A program made the translations under genes and the position numbers. 32,424 nucleotides of DNA, taken from contig JAQBVM010000040.1 of the NCBI GenBank assembly GCA_027623095.1, positions 1-32,424 on the forward strand, read 5' to 3'. The number at the start of each line of letters is the position of its first letter. The first letter of the stretch is position 1. Below the pieces are notes generated by a model that was not told where the DNA came from, did not search any database, and saw only the letters and a program-made list of their open reading frames with translations. Positions 1 to 6,585 of the stretch are shown piece by piece. Source of the DNA: Verrucomicrobiota bacterium. Its GTDB lineage: Bacteria; Verrucomicrobiota; Verrucomicrobiia; Limisphaerales; SIBE01.

Positions 1-45
1 GACGAGATTTTTTTCACAAAATTCCGGATTGGCGATTTCGAGACT

Positions 46-1119
46 CTAATGCGCTTGTTCTAGGACTAGGCACGTTCTTCTCTCGGGAACGGACCGCTCA
101 AGTTTCACGTCTAAGACTGTTCGCAGCCGATGTTCGAGGCCCGTCGCACCGGCCATTGCAATGGATGCAGCGGCTGCCGGACTAGGCTTCAGATACGACG
201 CCAAATCAAGAAGATGCCGGGCATAGTCCGAAGCCTTAACGCCGCTGGAAAGGACACAGTCGTCGCAGGCGTTTTCCCGCTCAACTCCAAGCCGTGAGGC
301 GGCGAACCAAACCAGAGGATTAAACCAGTGCAACGCACACGCCAATTGCGCCACCCATTGAAGCACGCAATCATGCCGGCCAACATGCGCCAGTTCGTGC
401 AAGAGTACAGCTTCGAGGCGGTCAGGAGTCCAATCGATCGCTTCTTCCGGCAGCACGATGCAGGGGAACAAGACTCCAAAAGTCATCGGCATTCGCGGGC
501 GCGGGACCATCCGCAACGTTATCTTCCTTTTGATCCGGAGCCGCCGAGCCAAGCGATGGACTTGAGAGTCGAAGTCCAGCACAGGAAAAGACCGGTTTCG
601 GTAGTGAAGCCAAAACAGAGCACCGTGAGATGCGGCGAGACGCGCGAGCAAGAGCATCGTGCCAGTCAGCCAGATCGGAATAACATAGCTTTGCGAAAGA
701 TCTGTTTTGGGATTCGCATCCGAGACCGCCGTCGGGGAGATTAATTTCCGGATTTGAAGCGCCGCTTCGCCGGCGAATTGATTTTTATCGTTCACTTTTA
801 ACGAGCGCATCGGACTCGATCCGAGAATGACCCCAGGGGACAGAGACGGTTCCCTGCCCCTTCGGTGCCCGATGTCCATCGCTGGACGAATCGCAAGAGA
901 TACCCGACCGGGCAATATATTCCAGGCCGGCAGGATGGCCGATAAGACAGGCAGTGCCAGCGCACCGAACATTGCCATGCCCCAAAGCCAATGCCTCAAG
1001 GATGCCGAAGCGCTACGAAACACGAATGTTAGCCCCCAGGCAATTGTAAGAATGATCGTTGCCTTTATTGTCAAATCCAGAAGATCTGGAATGGAGACTA
1101 AATCTAGAATCAATTGCAT
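46..1119 (-). CDS. M56-family (BlaR1-like) membrane metallopeptidase, C-terminally short
   Basis: This is a 357-residue integral membrane zinc protease of the BlaR1/MecR1 family, which usually senses a signal and inactivates a partner BlaI repressor. Hydrophobic segments lie near residues 15-35, 42-65 and 146-170. The zinc motif HELAH is at 241-245, and the downstream ligand region RENACDD is at 281-287. It lies 2 nt downstream of the blaI-like gene, so the two are almost certainly co-transcribed and translationally coupled. Family members normally continue past the peptidase into another membrane helix and a sensor or other C-terminal domain. Here the frame stops with TAG soon after the conserved region following the peptidase (around LEHRLRTVLD), so no sensor is present. 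The short end may be natural or a truncation. The family assignment is firm; the signal sensed is unknown. Confidence 0.88.
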   Translation of the reverse strand: MQLILDLVSIPDLLDLTIKATIILTIAWGLTFVFRSASASLRHWLWGMAMFGALALPVLSAILPAWNILPGRVSLAIRPAMDIGHRRGREPSLSPGVILGSSPMRSLKVNDKNQFAGEAALQIRKLISPTAVSDANPKTDLSQSYVIPIWLTGTMLLLARLAASHGALFWLHYRNRSFPVLDFDSQVHRLARRLRIKRKITLRMVPRPRMPMTFGVLFPCIVLPEEAIDWTPDRLEAVLLHELAHVGRHDCVLQWVAQLACALHWFNPLVWFAASRLGVERENACDDCVLSSGVKASDYARHLLDLASYLKPSPAAAASIAMAGATGLEHRLRTVLDVKLERSVPERRTCLVLEQAH

Positions 1120-1121
1120 AT

Positions 1122-1505
1122 CTATTCCTCCTTTTTGCTCGCATCATCGATGAGCTGCCTCAGCCGATCGTACTCGCTTTGGGTCAATTCAGTCCTTTTC
1201 CGTGTCAAATGCGCAGTCAACGCCCGCTCGATCGATCCTTCGTAAAAGGTCTCCAAAACATGCTGAAAGGCTTGAATCCCGGCGCGAGCCCGATTCTTGG
1301 TTGGCTCACATATGTACTCCTTTCCGGCCTTGATCCGACGCAAATGCCCCTTCGCCTCAAGAATCTGCAAAAACGTTCGTACGGCGTTTCCTGTCGGGGG
1401 ATCCTCCATTTCCCTTCGAATGTCCTCTGTGGTCGCCTTCCCGAGAGCGTATAGGATATCCATTATCTGACGTTCCCGGCGTGAGAGCTGGTTTTGATTG
1501 GGCAT
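1122..1505 (-). CDS. BlaI/MecI-family transcriptional repressor
   Basis: This 127-residue winged-helix repressor is of the BlaI/MecI (Penicillinase_R) family. The N-terminal motif LSRRERQIMDILYALGKAT is followed by the recognition region with TGNAVRTFLQILEAKG and a wing with GKEYIC. The C-terminal half (EYDRLRQLIDDA) is the usual dimerisation helix. An upstream in-frame ATG at 1565 would add 20 Cys/Phe-rich residues read through the promoter and operator. I chose the ATG at 1505 because the product then begins in the normal family way. It is the first gene of an operon with the M56 peptidase (2-nt spacing). Two palindromic operators flank its promoter, which implies autoregulation. Its other targets are unknown, but the divergent VIT/VWA gene is a candidate. 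Confidence 0.9.
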   Translation of the reverse strand: MPNQNQLSRRERQIMDILYALGKATTEDIRREMEDPPTGNAVRTFLQILEAKGHLRRIKAGKEYICEPTKNRARAGIQAFQHVLETFYEGSIERALTAHLTRKRTELTQSEYDRLRQLIDDASKKEE

Positions 1506-1521
1506 GATTCTGATTGGATTG

Positions 1522-1543
1522 AAACACCAACATATTAGTGTAT
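1522..1543. promoter_or_regulatory. Probable BlaI operator 2 (imperfect palindrome)
   Basis: This 22-bp imperfect palindrome shares the CACCAA-centre-TNGTGTAT pattern of the perfect palindrome at 1564-1585. It covers the -10 hexamer of the minus-strand promoter, so a bound repressor would block RNA polymerase. The assignment to BlaI is inferred from position and dyad symmetry. Confidence 0.7.
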
Positions 1544-1559
1544 CAAAAGCGTGTGTCAA
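1532..1559 (-). promoter_or_regulatory. Sigma70-type promoter of the blaI-M56 operon
   Basis: Reading the minus strand, TTGACA (1559-1554) is followed by a 16-bp spacer and TAATAT (1537-1532), about 27 nt upstream of the chosen ATG at 1505. The consensus -35 and near-consensus -10 are embedded between two dyad operators, as expected for a self-repressed regulator. Confidence 0.7.
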
Positions 1560-1563
1560 GACC

Positions 1564-1585
1564 ATACACCAATATATTGGTGTAT
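1564..1585. promoter_or_regulatory. Probable BlaI operator 1 (perfect 22-bp palindrome)
   Basis: The half-site ATACACCAATA is followed by its exact reverse complement, giving a 22-bp perfect dyad. It lies just upstream of the -35 box of the blaI promoter and 117 bp upstream of the divergent VIT/VWA start. Its centre is 42 bp (four helical turns) from the centre of operator 2. BlaI-family sites typically contain TACA...TGTA, which this sequence has. Confidence 0.75.
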
Positions 1586-1701
1586 CAATTCCTGCTCCTC
1601 TGAGGGTTCCATCGAAGCATTGTTTTCACCAGTCTCGGATCCATTTCCAATTTACAAACTCTTTACACACGAACGCCGCAGCGCTGATAAGATTAACGAA
1701 T

Positions 1702-3471
1702 ATGAAGACACACCAACGGGTCTTGTTGGCGGTTGCCACTCTTGGACTTTTGCGACCGATTCACGCGCAGGTCGCTGAATCGGCACTGTTCTCTGGTCCC
1801 AACTGGGCGTCGCGCATTATCGTTCCGCAAACGCGCCCTTTTTCACACCAAGCTGCGAGATCCGTCCAAGTTCGACGAGTTCGAGTGGATGTCGAAATCG
1901 CCGAGCAAGTCGCCACGACCACAATGGACATCACTTTGGAGAATCCGAGCAGCTCCCGACTCGAGGCGCGAATGGTTGTGCCGGTGCCGGAGGAATCGGC
2001 TTTGCGCGGATTTACGTATGACGGGGCCGGACCCGAACCAACAGCCGAAATACTGCCCAAAACGGAAGCGCGCCGAATTTACGATCAAATTGTCGCGCGC
2101 ACGCGTGATCCGGCGCTTTTGGAGTTCATTGGATACAACCTCATTCAGTCGAGTGTCTTCCCGGTCGAAGCCCGCTCGGAACTGAAAGTGCGCATCGTCT
2201 ATAACGAATTCGTCGAATCGTTCGCACCGGAAACGGTCATCAAGACCGAAAGCACGATGCGCGAGGTGCGGGAGTACCTTCGTGGCATTCGCGTTCGGGG
2301 AGGAACGAACATCCACGACGCCTTGCAGGAAGCACTTCGGATGAGAGCGAGGGAAGGATTCCTTCCGCTCGTGCTCTTCCTCACCGACGGACTTCCCACA
2401 ATCGGGCAGACCTCCGAGAGGGCCATTCGTGAGATAGCCGTCAAGGGGAACCGGCACAACCGCCGAATCTTCACGTTCGGCGTCGGCGTGGACGTGAACA
2501 CCCCGCTGCTCGACAAAATAGCCATCGAGACGCGCGGCACATCGACCTTTGTTCTGCCGAAAGAGGACGTGGAGGTGAAGGTGGCGCAAGTCTTCAAACG
2601 CCTCTCAGGCCCTGTGCTCGTTGAACCTGAACTCCGGGTTGTCCGGCGCGACGCCGGCCTTAGCCGTCCACGCGTGCGTGACGTGCTGCCGGGCCGATTG
2701 CCGGACCTGTTTGAAGGGGATCAGCTCGTTGTGCTGAGACAGTATATGGGAGAGAACCCGCTAGCGTTTGAGCTGATCGGCGATTATGCCGGAAATCGGC
2801 GCTCCTTCGACATTCGCTTCGAATTGGCCAAAGCAACGACGCGGAATGCATTCGTTGCGCGCCTGTGGGCAAGCCGAAAGATCGCGTTCTTAACCGATGC
2901 CATCCGCGATCTGGGCGCCCAAGGCGGAGCCACTTTTAGTCCGGGCACAGCCACAGACGATCCAAGATTGAAGGAATTGGTGGATGAAATCGTGCGTCTG
3001 TCGAAGGAATTTGGCGTGCTCAGCGAGTACACCGCATTCCTCGCCCGTGAGGGTACCGACCTGTCGCTTTCTGCAAGTGTGTTGTCCGAAGCCACTAAGA
3101 ATTTCGACGATCGCGCTCTGAGAACGCGGACCGGAATAGCCGGAGTGAATCAAGAGTTCAACAATAAGGCCCAACGCGCTGAAGCAAAGTTGAACTCGCG
3201 CAATTCCTTCCTCGATAAGGATCTCAATCGAGTGGAGATCTCAACCGTCCAACAGGTGAACGACAAAGCCTTTTACAAACGCGGGAACCGCTGGGTGGAA
3301 GCCGCTCTCATTGACCAGCGTTCACCCCGCACCGGGCGCGAAGTGCAAATCGGCTCGCCCGAATTTCGAGATCTCGTCGACCTTCTCGCTAAGAAGAATC
3401 GCCAGGGGATCATCGCGCTCGAAGGCGAAATCCTGCTTCAGATCGACGGTGAAACAATCCTGGTGAAGTGA
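1702..3471 (+). CDS. Secreted VIT/VWA-domain protein with incomplete VWA domain
   Basis: This is a 589-residue exported protein. I chose the ATG at 1702 because it begins a clear signal peptide (MKTHQRVLLAVATLGLL, cleavage likely after HAQ near residue 23). The longer frame from 1498 would run through the operators. Residues about 50-165 resemble a VIT domain (VEARSELKVRIVYNE at its end). Residues about 195-300 are the C-terminal half of a von Willebrand A domain (RGGTNIHDALQEAL, LVLFLTDGLPTIGQ, IFTFGVGVDVNTPLLDKIA). The N-terminal VWA half, which should carry the metal-binding DxSxS motif, is absent between about residues 170 and 190. The reading frame stays open. A weak candidate promoter is TTTACA (1662) and TGATAA (1685) with a 17-bp spacer. 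The role is unknown; relatives are thought to act in cell-envelope assembly or adhesion. Confidence 0.82.
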   Translation: MKTHQRVLLAVATLGLLRPIHAQVAESALFSGPNWASRIIVPQTRPFSHQAARSVQVRRVRVDVEIAEQVATTTMDITLENPSSSRLEARMVVPVPEESALRGFTYDGAGPEPTAEILPKTEARRIYDQIVARTRDPALLEFIGYNLIQSSVFPVEARSELKVRIVYNEFVESFAPETVIKTESTMREVREYLRGIRVRGGTNIHDALQEALRMRAREGFLPLVLFLTDGLPTIGQTSERAIREIAVKGNRHNRRIFTFGVGVDVNTPLLDKIAIETRGTSTFVLPKEDVEVKVAQVFKRLSGPVLVEPELRVVRRDAGLSRPRVRDVLPGRLPDLFEGDQLVVLRQYMGENPLAFELIGDYAGNRRSFDIRFELAKATTRNAFVARLWASRKIAFLTDAIRDLGAQGGATFSPGTATDDPRLKELVDEIVRLSKEFGVLSEYTAFLAREGTDLSLSASVLSEATKNFDDRALRTRTGIAGVNQEFNNKAQRAEAKLNSRNSFLDKDLNRVEISTVQQVNDKAFYKRGNRWVEAALIDQRSPRTGREVQIGSPEFRDLVDLLAKKNRQGIIALEGEILLQIDGETILVK

Positions 3472-3530
3472 GATCCCATGGAGCAAACGCCAGTTCAGTC
3501 CCGTCAAACAAATGAAAAAAAAGGAATCAT

Positions 3531-3725
3531 ATGAAATCGAAACTTAGAACGCTGATCGCAACAACCGCTTTTGCCGGTTTGCTTCTCAGTTTGTCCATTC
3601 AACCCATTCTCGCCAAGAGCGCTACGGATGCGGAGCGGCCATTGGTTCAAATCGCCCTGCTGCTCGACACCAGGGCTCCACAGAGTGTCGCCCCACCGCC
3701 AATAGTTCACGGGTTCAAAGCGTGA
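3531..3725 (+). pseudogene. 5' remnant of an exported VWA-domain gene
   Basis: The 64 codons start after a good ribosome binding site (AAAGGA about 8 nt upstream). They encode a signal peptide (MKSKLRTLIATTAFAGLLLS, cleavage near AKS) and then VQIALLLDT, the first strand and the start of the MIDAS (DTSxS) of a VWA domain. The frame then changes abruptly into RAPQSVAPPPIVHGFKA and stops. In intact proteins VQIALLLDT continues with SxSM and several hundred residues. The sequence from 3704 to 3750 resembles intergenic DNA at 8084-8130, so the gene seems to have been cut by repeat-like DNA or by a deletion joining to it. It lies 59 bp downstream of the VIT/VWA gene and may have been in its operon. 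No function is expected unless the short peptide is used. Confidence 0.65.
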
Positions 3726-3750
3726 AAATTCTCGTGGAAATCTCGCCGCG
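3704..3750 (+). repeat. Diverged interspersed repeat, copy 1 (other copy 8084-8130)
   Basis: AGTTCA-GGGTTCAAAGCG-GAAA followed by GGAAATCTCGCCGCG matches the segment at 8084-8130 at most positions, with scattered substitutions. It overlaps the end of the truncated VWA frame and supplies its stop codon. Confidence 0.55.
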
Positions 3751-4252
3751 GCCCTCTCGTCCATGAGATGGAAGAACATATGGTCGCCTACTTGCGCCGA
3801 AGTCGTGAGCCTCCGGCACCGGATCAGGCCAAACCTTTTCAAAGTATTTCTGGCGAGGGCTGTCCATCGCCAGATTCGAATTGCGCCTCGGTTGGAAGGC
3901 TGTAGAGTTAACGCATGGTGGCGAGTGTGTGGCTATTGAGGCGATCAAGGCCTCACCGACGAGTGCCGGACACTTTCCGGAACTGGGGTCGGCAAACGTT
4001 CGCGATCTGCGCCGACGAAACCTGCGATTTTTCCAATTCTTCGTTCTCTATGGAGTTACGGAGGATGTCTTGATCTTTGGTTCAGTCATTCCGAGTCGCT
4101 CAGATCCACTGACGTGGCTGACTCGGTTTAGAAAGTGAGTTGGGCGCGCTCGACCGGGCCATCATGGCGGACACGATGGCAGCTTGCGACTTTCCCGATG
4201 GTCCTATCGGCCGCAATGCGAAACACTGGGGTCATAGAAACTTCGAAAACTC
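3726..4252. other. Gene-poor stretch with a possible 3' gene fragment
   Basis: I recognise no complete gene here. Open frames at 3881-4138 (+) and 3715-3948 (-) have no family features. The last part (4122-4256, plus strand, no start codon) reads as 44 coding-like codons ending in ADTMAACDFPDGPIGRNAKH and then a stop whose TGA overlaps the ATG of the next gene at 4253. That ATGA arrangement is typical of an operon partner, so this may be the tail of a deleted upstream gene. The identity of the fragment is not recognised. Confidence 0.4.
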
Positions 4253-5284
4253 ATGAAAGAACTTCTTTTTGCGGTCATCGGCGCCGGGTTTTGGGCGCGC
4301 TATCAATTGGCGGCGTGGAAAGAGCTTCCCGGCGCGCGGTGCGTGGCGCTCTGCGACCTCGACCAATCAAAAGCGCAGTCGCTCGCCGCCTCGCTTGGAG
4401 TTCCTAGAGTTTACCAGGACGCCGACGAAATGGTCCGCCGCGAGCGGTTGGACTTTCTCGATATCATCACGGATGTGGACACACACGGCCGCTTTGTGCA
4501 ACTCGCGGCTGCCCATCGGATCCCGGTGATTTGTCAAAAACCGTTGGCGTCCTCCCTTGAGGAAGCTCGGAAGCTGGCGTCGATCTGCAAAGAAGCGGAG
4601 GTTACGTTGAGCGTCCACGAGAACTGGCGATGGCAAGCGCCCATTCGCGTGTTGAAATCGGTATTGGATTCCGGTGTCATTGGTCCCGTGTTTCGGGCGA
4701 GGATCGATTACTGCAACAGTTTTCCGGTGTTCGACAACCAGCCGTTCCTTAAGAATCTTAAGCAGTTTATTCTGGTCGATATGGGAACTCACATTCTCGA
4801 TGCCGCCCGCTTTCTGTTCGGTGACGCCGACCGGCTTTACTGTCAGCTTCATCGGGTCCATTCCGAAATCAAAGGCGAAGATGCGGCAACAGTCGTGATG
4901 CGCATGCGGAGCGACGCGACGGTGACGTGCAATCTCAGTTACGCAAGCCGGATGGAACAGGATCGATTCCCGGAGACTTTCGTCTTGGTCGAGGGCGAAA
5001 ACGGATCGGTGGAACTTGCGCCGGATTTCTGGGTTCGCGTAACAACCAGTAACGGCACTGAGTCTCGCCGGCATCCGCCTCCATTCTTCGCTTGGGCCGA
5101 TCCCCGTTACGCCCTGGTACAATCAAGCATCGTAGCCTGCCACGTGAATCTGCTTCGCGGACTGCGAACCGGCGTCCCGGCGGAGACCACGGCCGAAGAC
5201 AACCTGAAGACTCTCGAATTGGTGTTTGCGTCTTACGCGTCCGCCGCCTCGGGACACGCTGTGAATCTGAAGCGGTACGCGTGA
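4253..5284 (+). CDS. Gfo/Idh/MocA oxidoreductase, candidate D-apiose dehydrogenase
   Basis: This 343-residue cytosolic NAD(P)-dependent sugar dehydrogenase has an N-terminal Rossmann motif GAGFWA at 10-15 and an acidic residue near 35-37 (CDLDQSK) for the cofactor ribose. The catalytic lysine lies in QKP (95-97), and the second-domain motif DMGTHILD at 176-183 supplies the active-site histidine (H180). There is no signal peptide, unlike the Tat-exported paralogue at 22812-24260. Its stop is 26 bp from the RuBisCO-like gene, so the two are an operon. A Gfo/Idh/MocA enzyme (ApsD) oxidises D-apiose to D-apionolactone in known pathways. With an RLP, a DUF1537 kinase and an ApnO-type gene next door, that is the best guess, but the family has many substrates and sequence alone does not prove it. 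Confidence 0.85.
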   Translation: MKELLFAVIGAGFWARYQLAAWKELPGARCVALCDLDQSKAQSLAASLGVPRVYQDADEMVRRERLDFLDIITDVDTHGRFVQLAAAHRIPVICQKPLASSLEEARKLASICKEAEVTLSVHENWRWQAPIRVLKSVLDSGVIGPVFRARIDYCNSFPVFDNQPFLKNLKQFILVDMGTHILDAARFLFGDADRLYCQLHRVHSEIKGEDAATVVMRMRSDATVTCNLSYASRMEQDRFPETFVLVEGENGSVELAPDFWVRVTTSNGTESRRHPPPFFAWADPRYALVQSSIVACHVNLLRGLRTGVPAETTAEDNLKTLELVFASYASAASGHAVNLKRYA

Positions 5285-5310
5285 ATCCCGAAATCGGATG
5301 TAACTCCGAC

Positions 5311-6582
5311 ATGCCAAACCAAAACATCATAGCCAAGTATCTTCTCGAAACGCCACAGTCCGTCGAGCGCGCAGCCGAAGTAATCGCAGGTGAGCAGAGC
5401 TCGGGAACGTTTCTTCCCGTGCCGGGCGAAACGGAAGAACTCAAGGCCCGTTCCCGCGCCCGAGTTACAAACATTTCACACCTCGAAACGGTCGATTTTC
5501 CGGCCCTTCCGGGTTCACGCGCGGCAAAAGGGCACACTGGCGCCATCCAGTATCACCGCGCGGAGATCACGATCGAATTTCCGATTTCGAATGTTGGGCC
5601 GAATCTTCCAACGCTCATGGCAACGGTGTGCGGAAATCTCTTCGAGCTCAGTGAAGTCTCGGGATTGAAGCTCCTCGACATTGAGATTCCACCTGTCTTT
5701 GCGGAGCGTTATCCGGGTCCGCAATTCGGAGTCCTGGGTACTCGCAAACTGACGGGCGTTCAGGAACGGCCGATCATCGGCACCATCGTAAAACCGAGCG
5801 TTGGTTTATCCCCTGAACAGACCGGCCAACTTGTTCGCGAGCTTGCGGAGGCGGGGATTGATTTTGTGAAGGACGACGAACTGATGGCGGACCCGCCACA
5901 TTCCCCATTGAAGGAACGCGTTGCCGCCGTCATGGGAGAGATCAATCGTCTCGCCGACAAGACTGGAAAAAAAGTCATGTACGCCGTGAACATCTCGGAT
6001 GACATCGACGCGATGCTGCGCCACCACGACACGGTGGTCCAAGCCGGGGGCACGTGCGTCATGGTCAGCCTCAATCATGTGGGACTCGCGGCAGTGTCCC
6101 ATCTGAGGCGGCACTGCAAAATCCCGATTCACGGACACCGAAACGGATGGGGACTTTTTGCGAGACACCCGCTCTTAGGAGTGGAGTTTGCCGCCTATCA
6201 AAAAATCTGGCGTCTGGCCGGTGTCGATCATCTGCATGTCAACGGCCTGCAGAACAAATTCTGGGAGCCGGATGCCTCGGTGATCCGCTCCATCAAAGCG
6301 CTCCAGGAACCGCTCTTCGGTGGTTACCATTCGATGCCGGTGATCTCATCCGGTCAAACGGGAGGTCAAGCGCCGGAAACGTTCCGACTCACCGGCACCA
6401 CCGATGTGATGTATGTCGCGGGCGGCGGCATTATGGCGCATCCGGGCGGCCCTGCGGCCGGGCTTCGAGGAATTCAGCAGGCATGGGAAGCCGCGGTGAA
6501 AGGCATCGCGCTTTCCGATTATGCGAAAGACCATCCGGAGCTGCAACAAACCCTGGAAAAGTTTGGCGGGATTCGGGGATGA
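5311..6582 (+). CDS. RuBisCO-like protein (3-oxo-isoapionate-4-phosphate decarboxylase or transcarboxylase/hydrolase type)
   Basis: This 423-residue RuBisCO large-subunit superfamily protein starts at ATG 5311; upstream starts would overlap the dehydrogenase. Residues corresponding to the RuBisCO active site are visible. K161 (GTIVKPS) matches K175, and K187/D189/E190 (FVKDDE) match the carbamylated K201 and metal ligands D203/E204. H274, H276 and R277 (IPIHGHRNGWG) match the H292-R295 region, and K316 (NGLQNKF) is at loop 6. The position of K177 is serine (S163), so this is not a CO2-fixing RuBisCO. The HGHRNGWG and NGLQNKF signatures and the neighbouring kinase fit RLPs acting on 3-oxo-isoapionate 4-phosphate. 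OiaX gives L-erythrulose 1-phosphate and CO2. OiaT gives glycolate and 3-phosphoglycerate. I cannot tell these two apart. No erythrulose-phosphate isomerase is nearby, which slightly favours the second. Confidence 0.88.
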   Translation: MPNQNIIAKYLLETPQSVERAAEVIAGEQSSGTFLPVPGETEELKARSRARVTNISHLETVDFPALPGSRAAKGHTGAIQYHRAEITIEFPISNVGPNLPTLMATVCGNLFELSEVSGLKLLDIEIPPVFAERYPGPQFGVLGTRKLTGVQERPIIGTIVKPSVGLSPEQTGQLVRELAEAGIDFVKDDELMADPPHSPLKERVAAVMGEINRLADKTGKKVMYAVNISDDIDAMLRHHDTVVQAGGTCVMVSLNHVGLAAVSHLRRHCKIPIHGHRNGWGLFARHPLLGVEFAAYQKIWRLAGVDHLHVNGLQNKFWEPDASVIRSIKALQEPLFGGYHSMPVISSGQTGGQAPETFRLTGTTDVMYVAGGGIMAHPGGPAAGLRGIQQAWEAAVKGIALSDYAKDHPELQQTLEKFGGIRG

Positions 6583-6585
6583 GAA

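Noticed and set aside
1506..1565. Upstream start for the BlaI-like repressor at 1565
   Set aside because: The added 20 residues are encoded by the promoter and operator DNA and are not part of the family fold.
1843..2589. 248-codon minus-strand frame inside the VIT/VWA gene
   Set aside because: It is antisense to a coding region with a clear signal peptide and domains, and shows no family features.
3881..4138. 85-codon plus-strand frame in the gap before the sugar cluster
   Set aside because: No ribosome binding site, no domain and unusual composition; probably chance.
4367..5122. 251-codon minus-strand frame inside the Gfo/Idh/MocA gene
   Set aside because: Shadow of a well-supported gene; no motifs of its own.
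5311..6582. True carbon-fixing RuBisCO
   Set aside because: The K177 position is Ser, the HGHRNGWG and NGLQNKF signatures are RLP-like, and there is no phosphoribulokinase or small subunit nearby.
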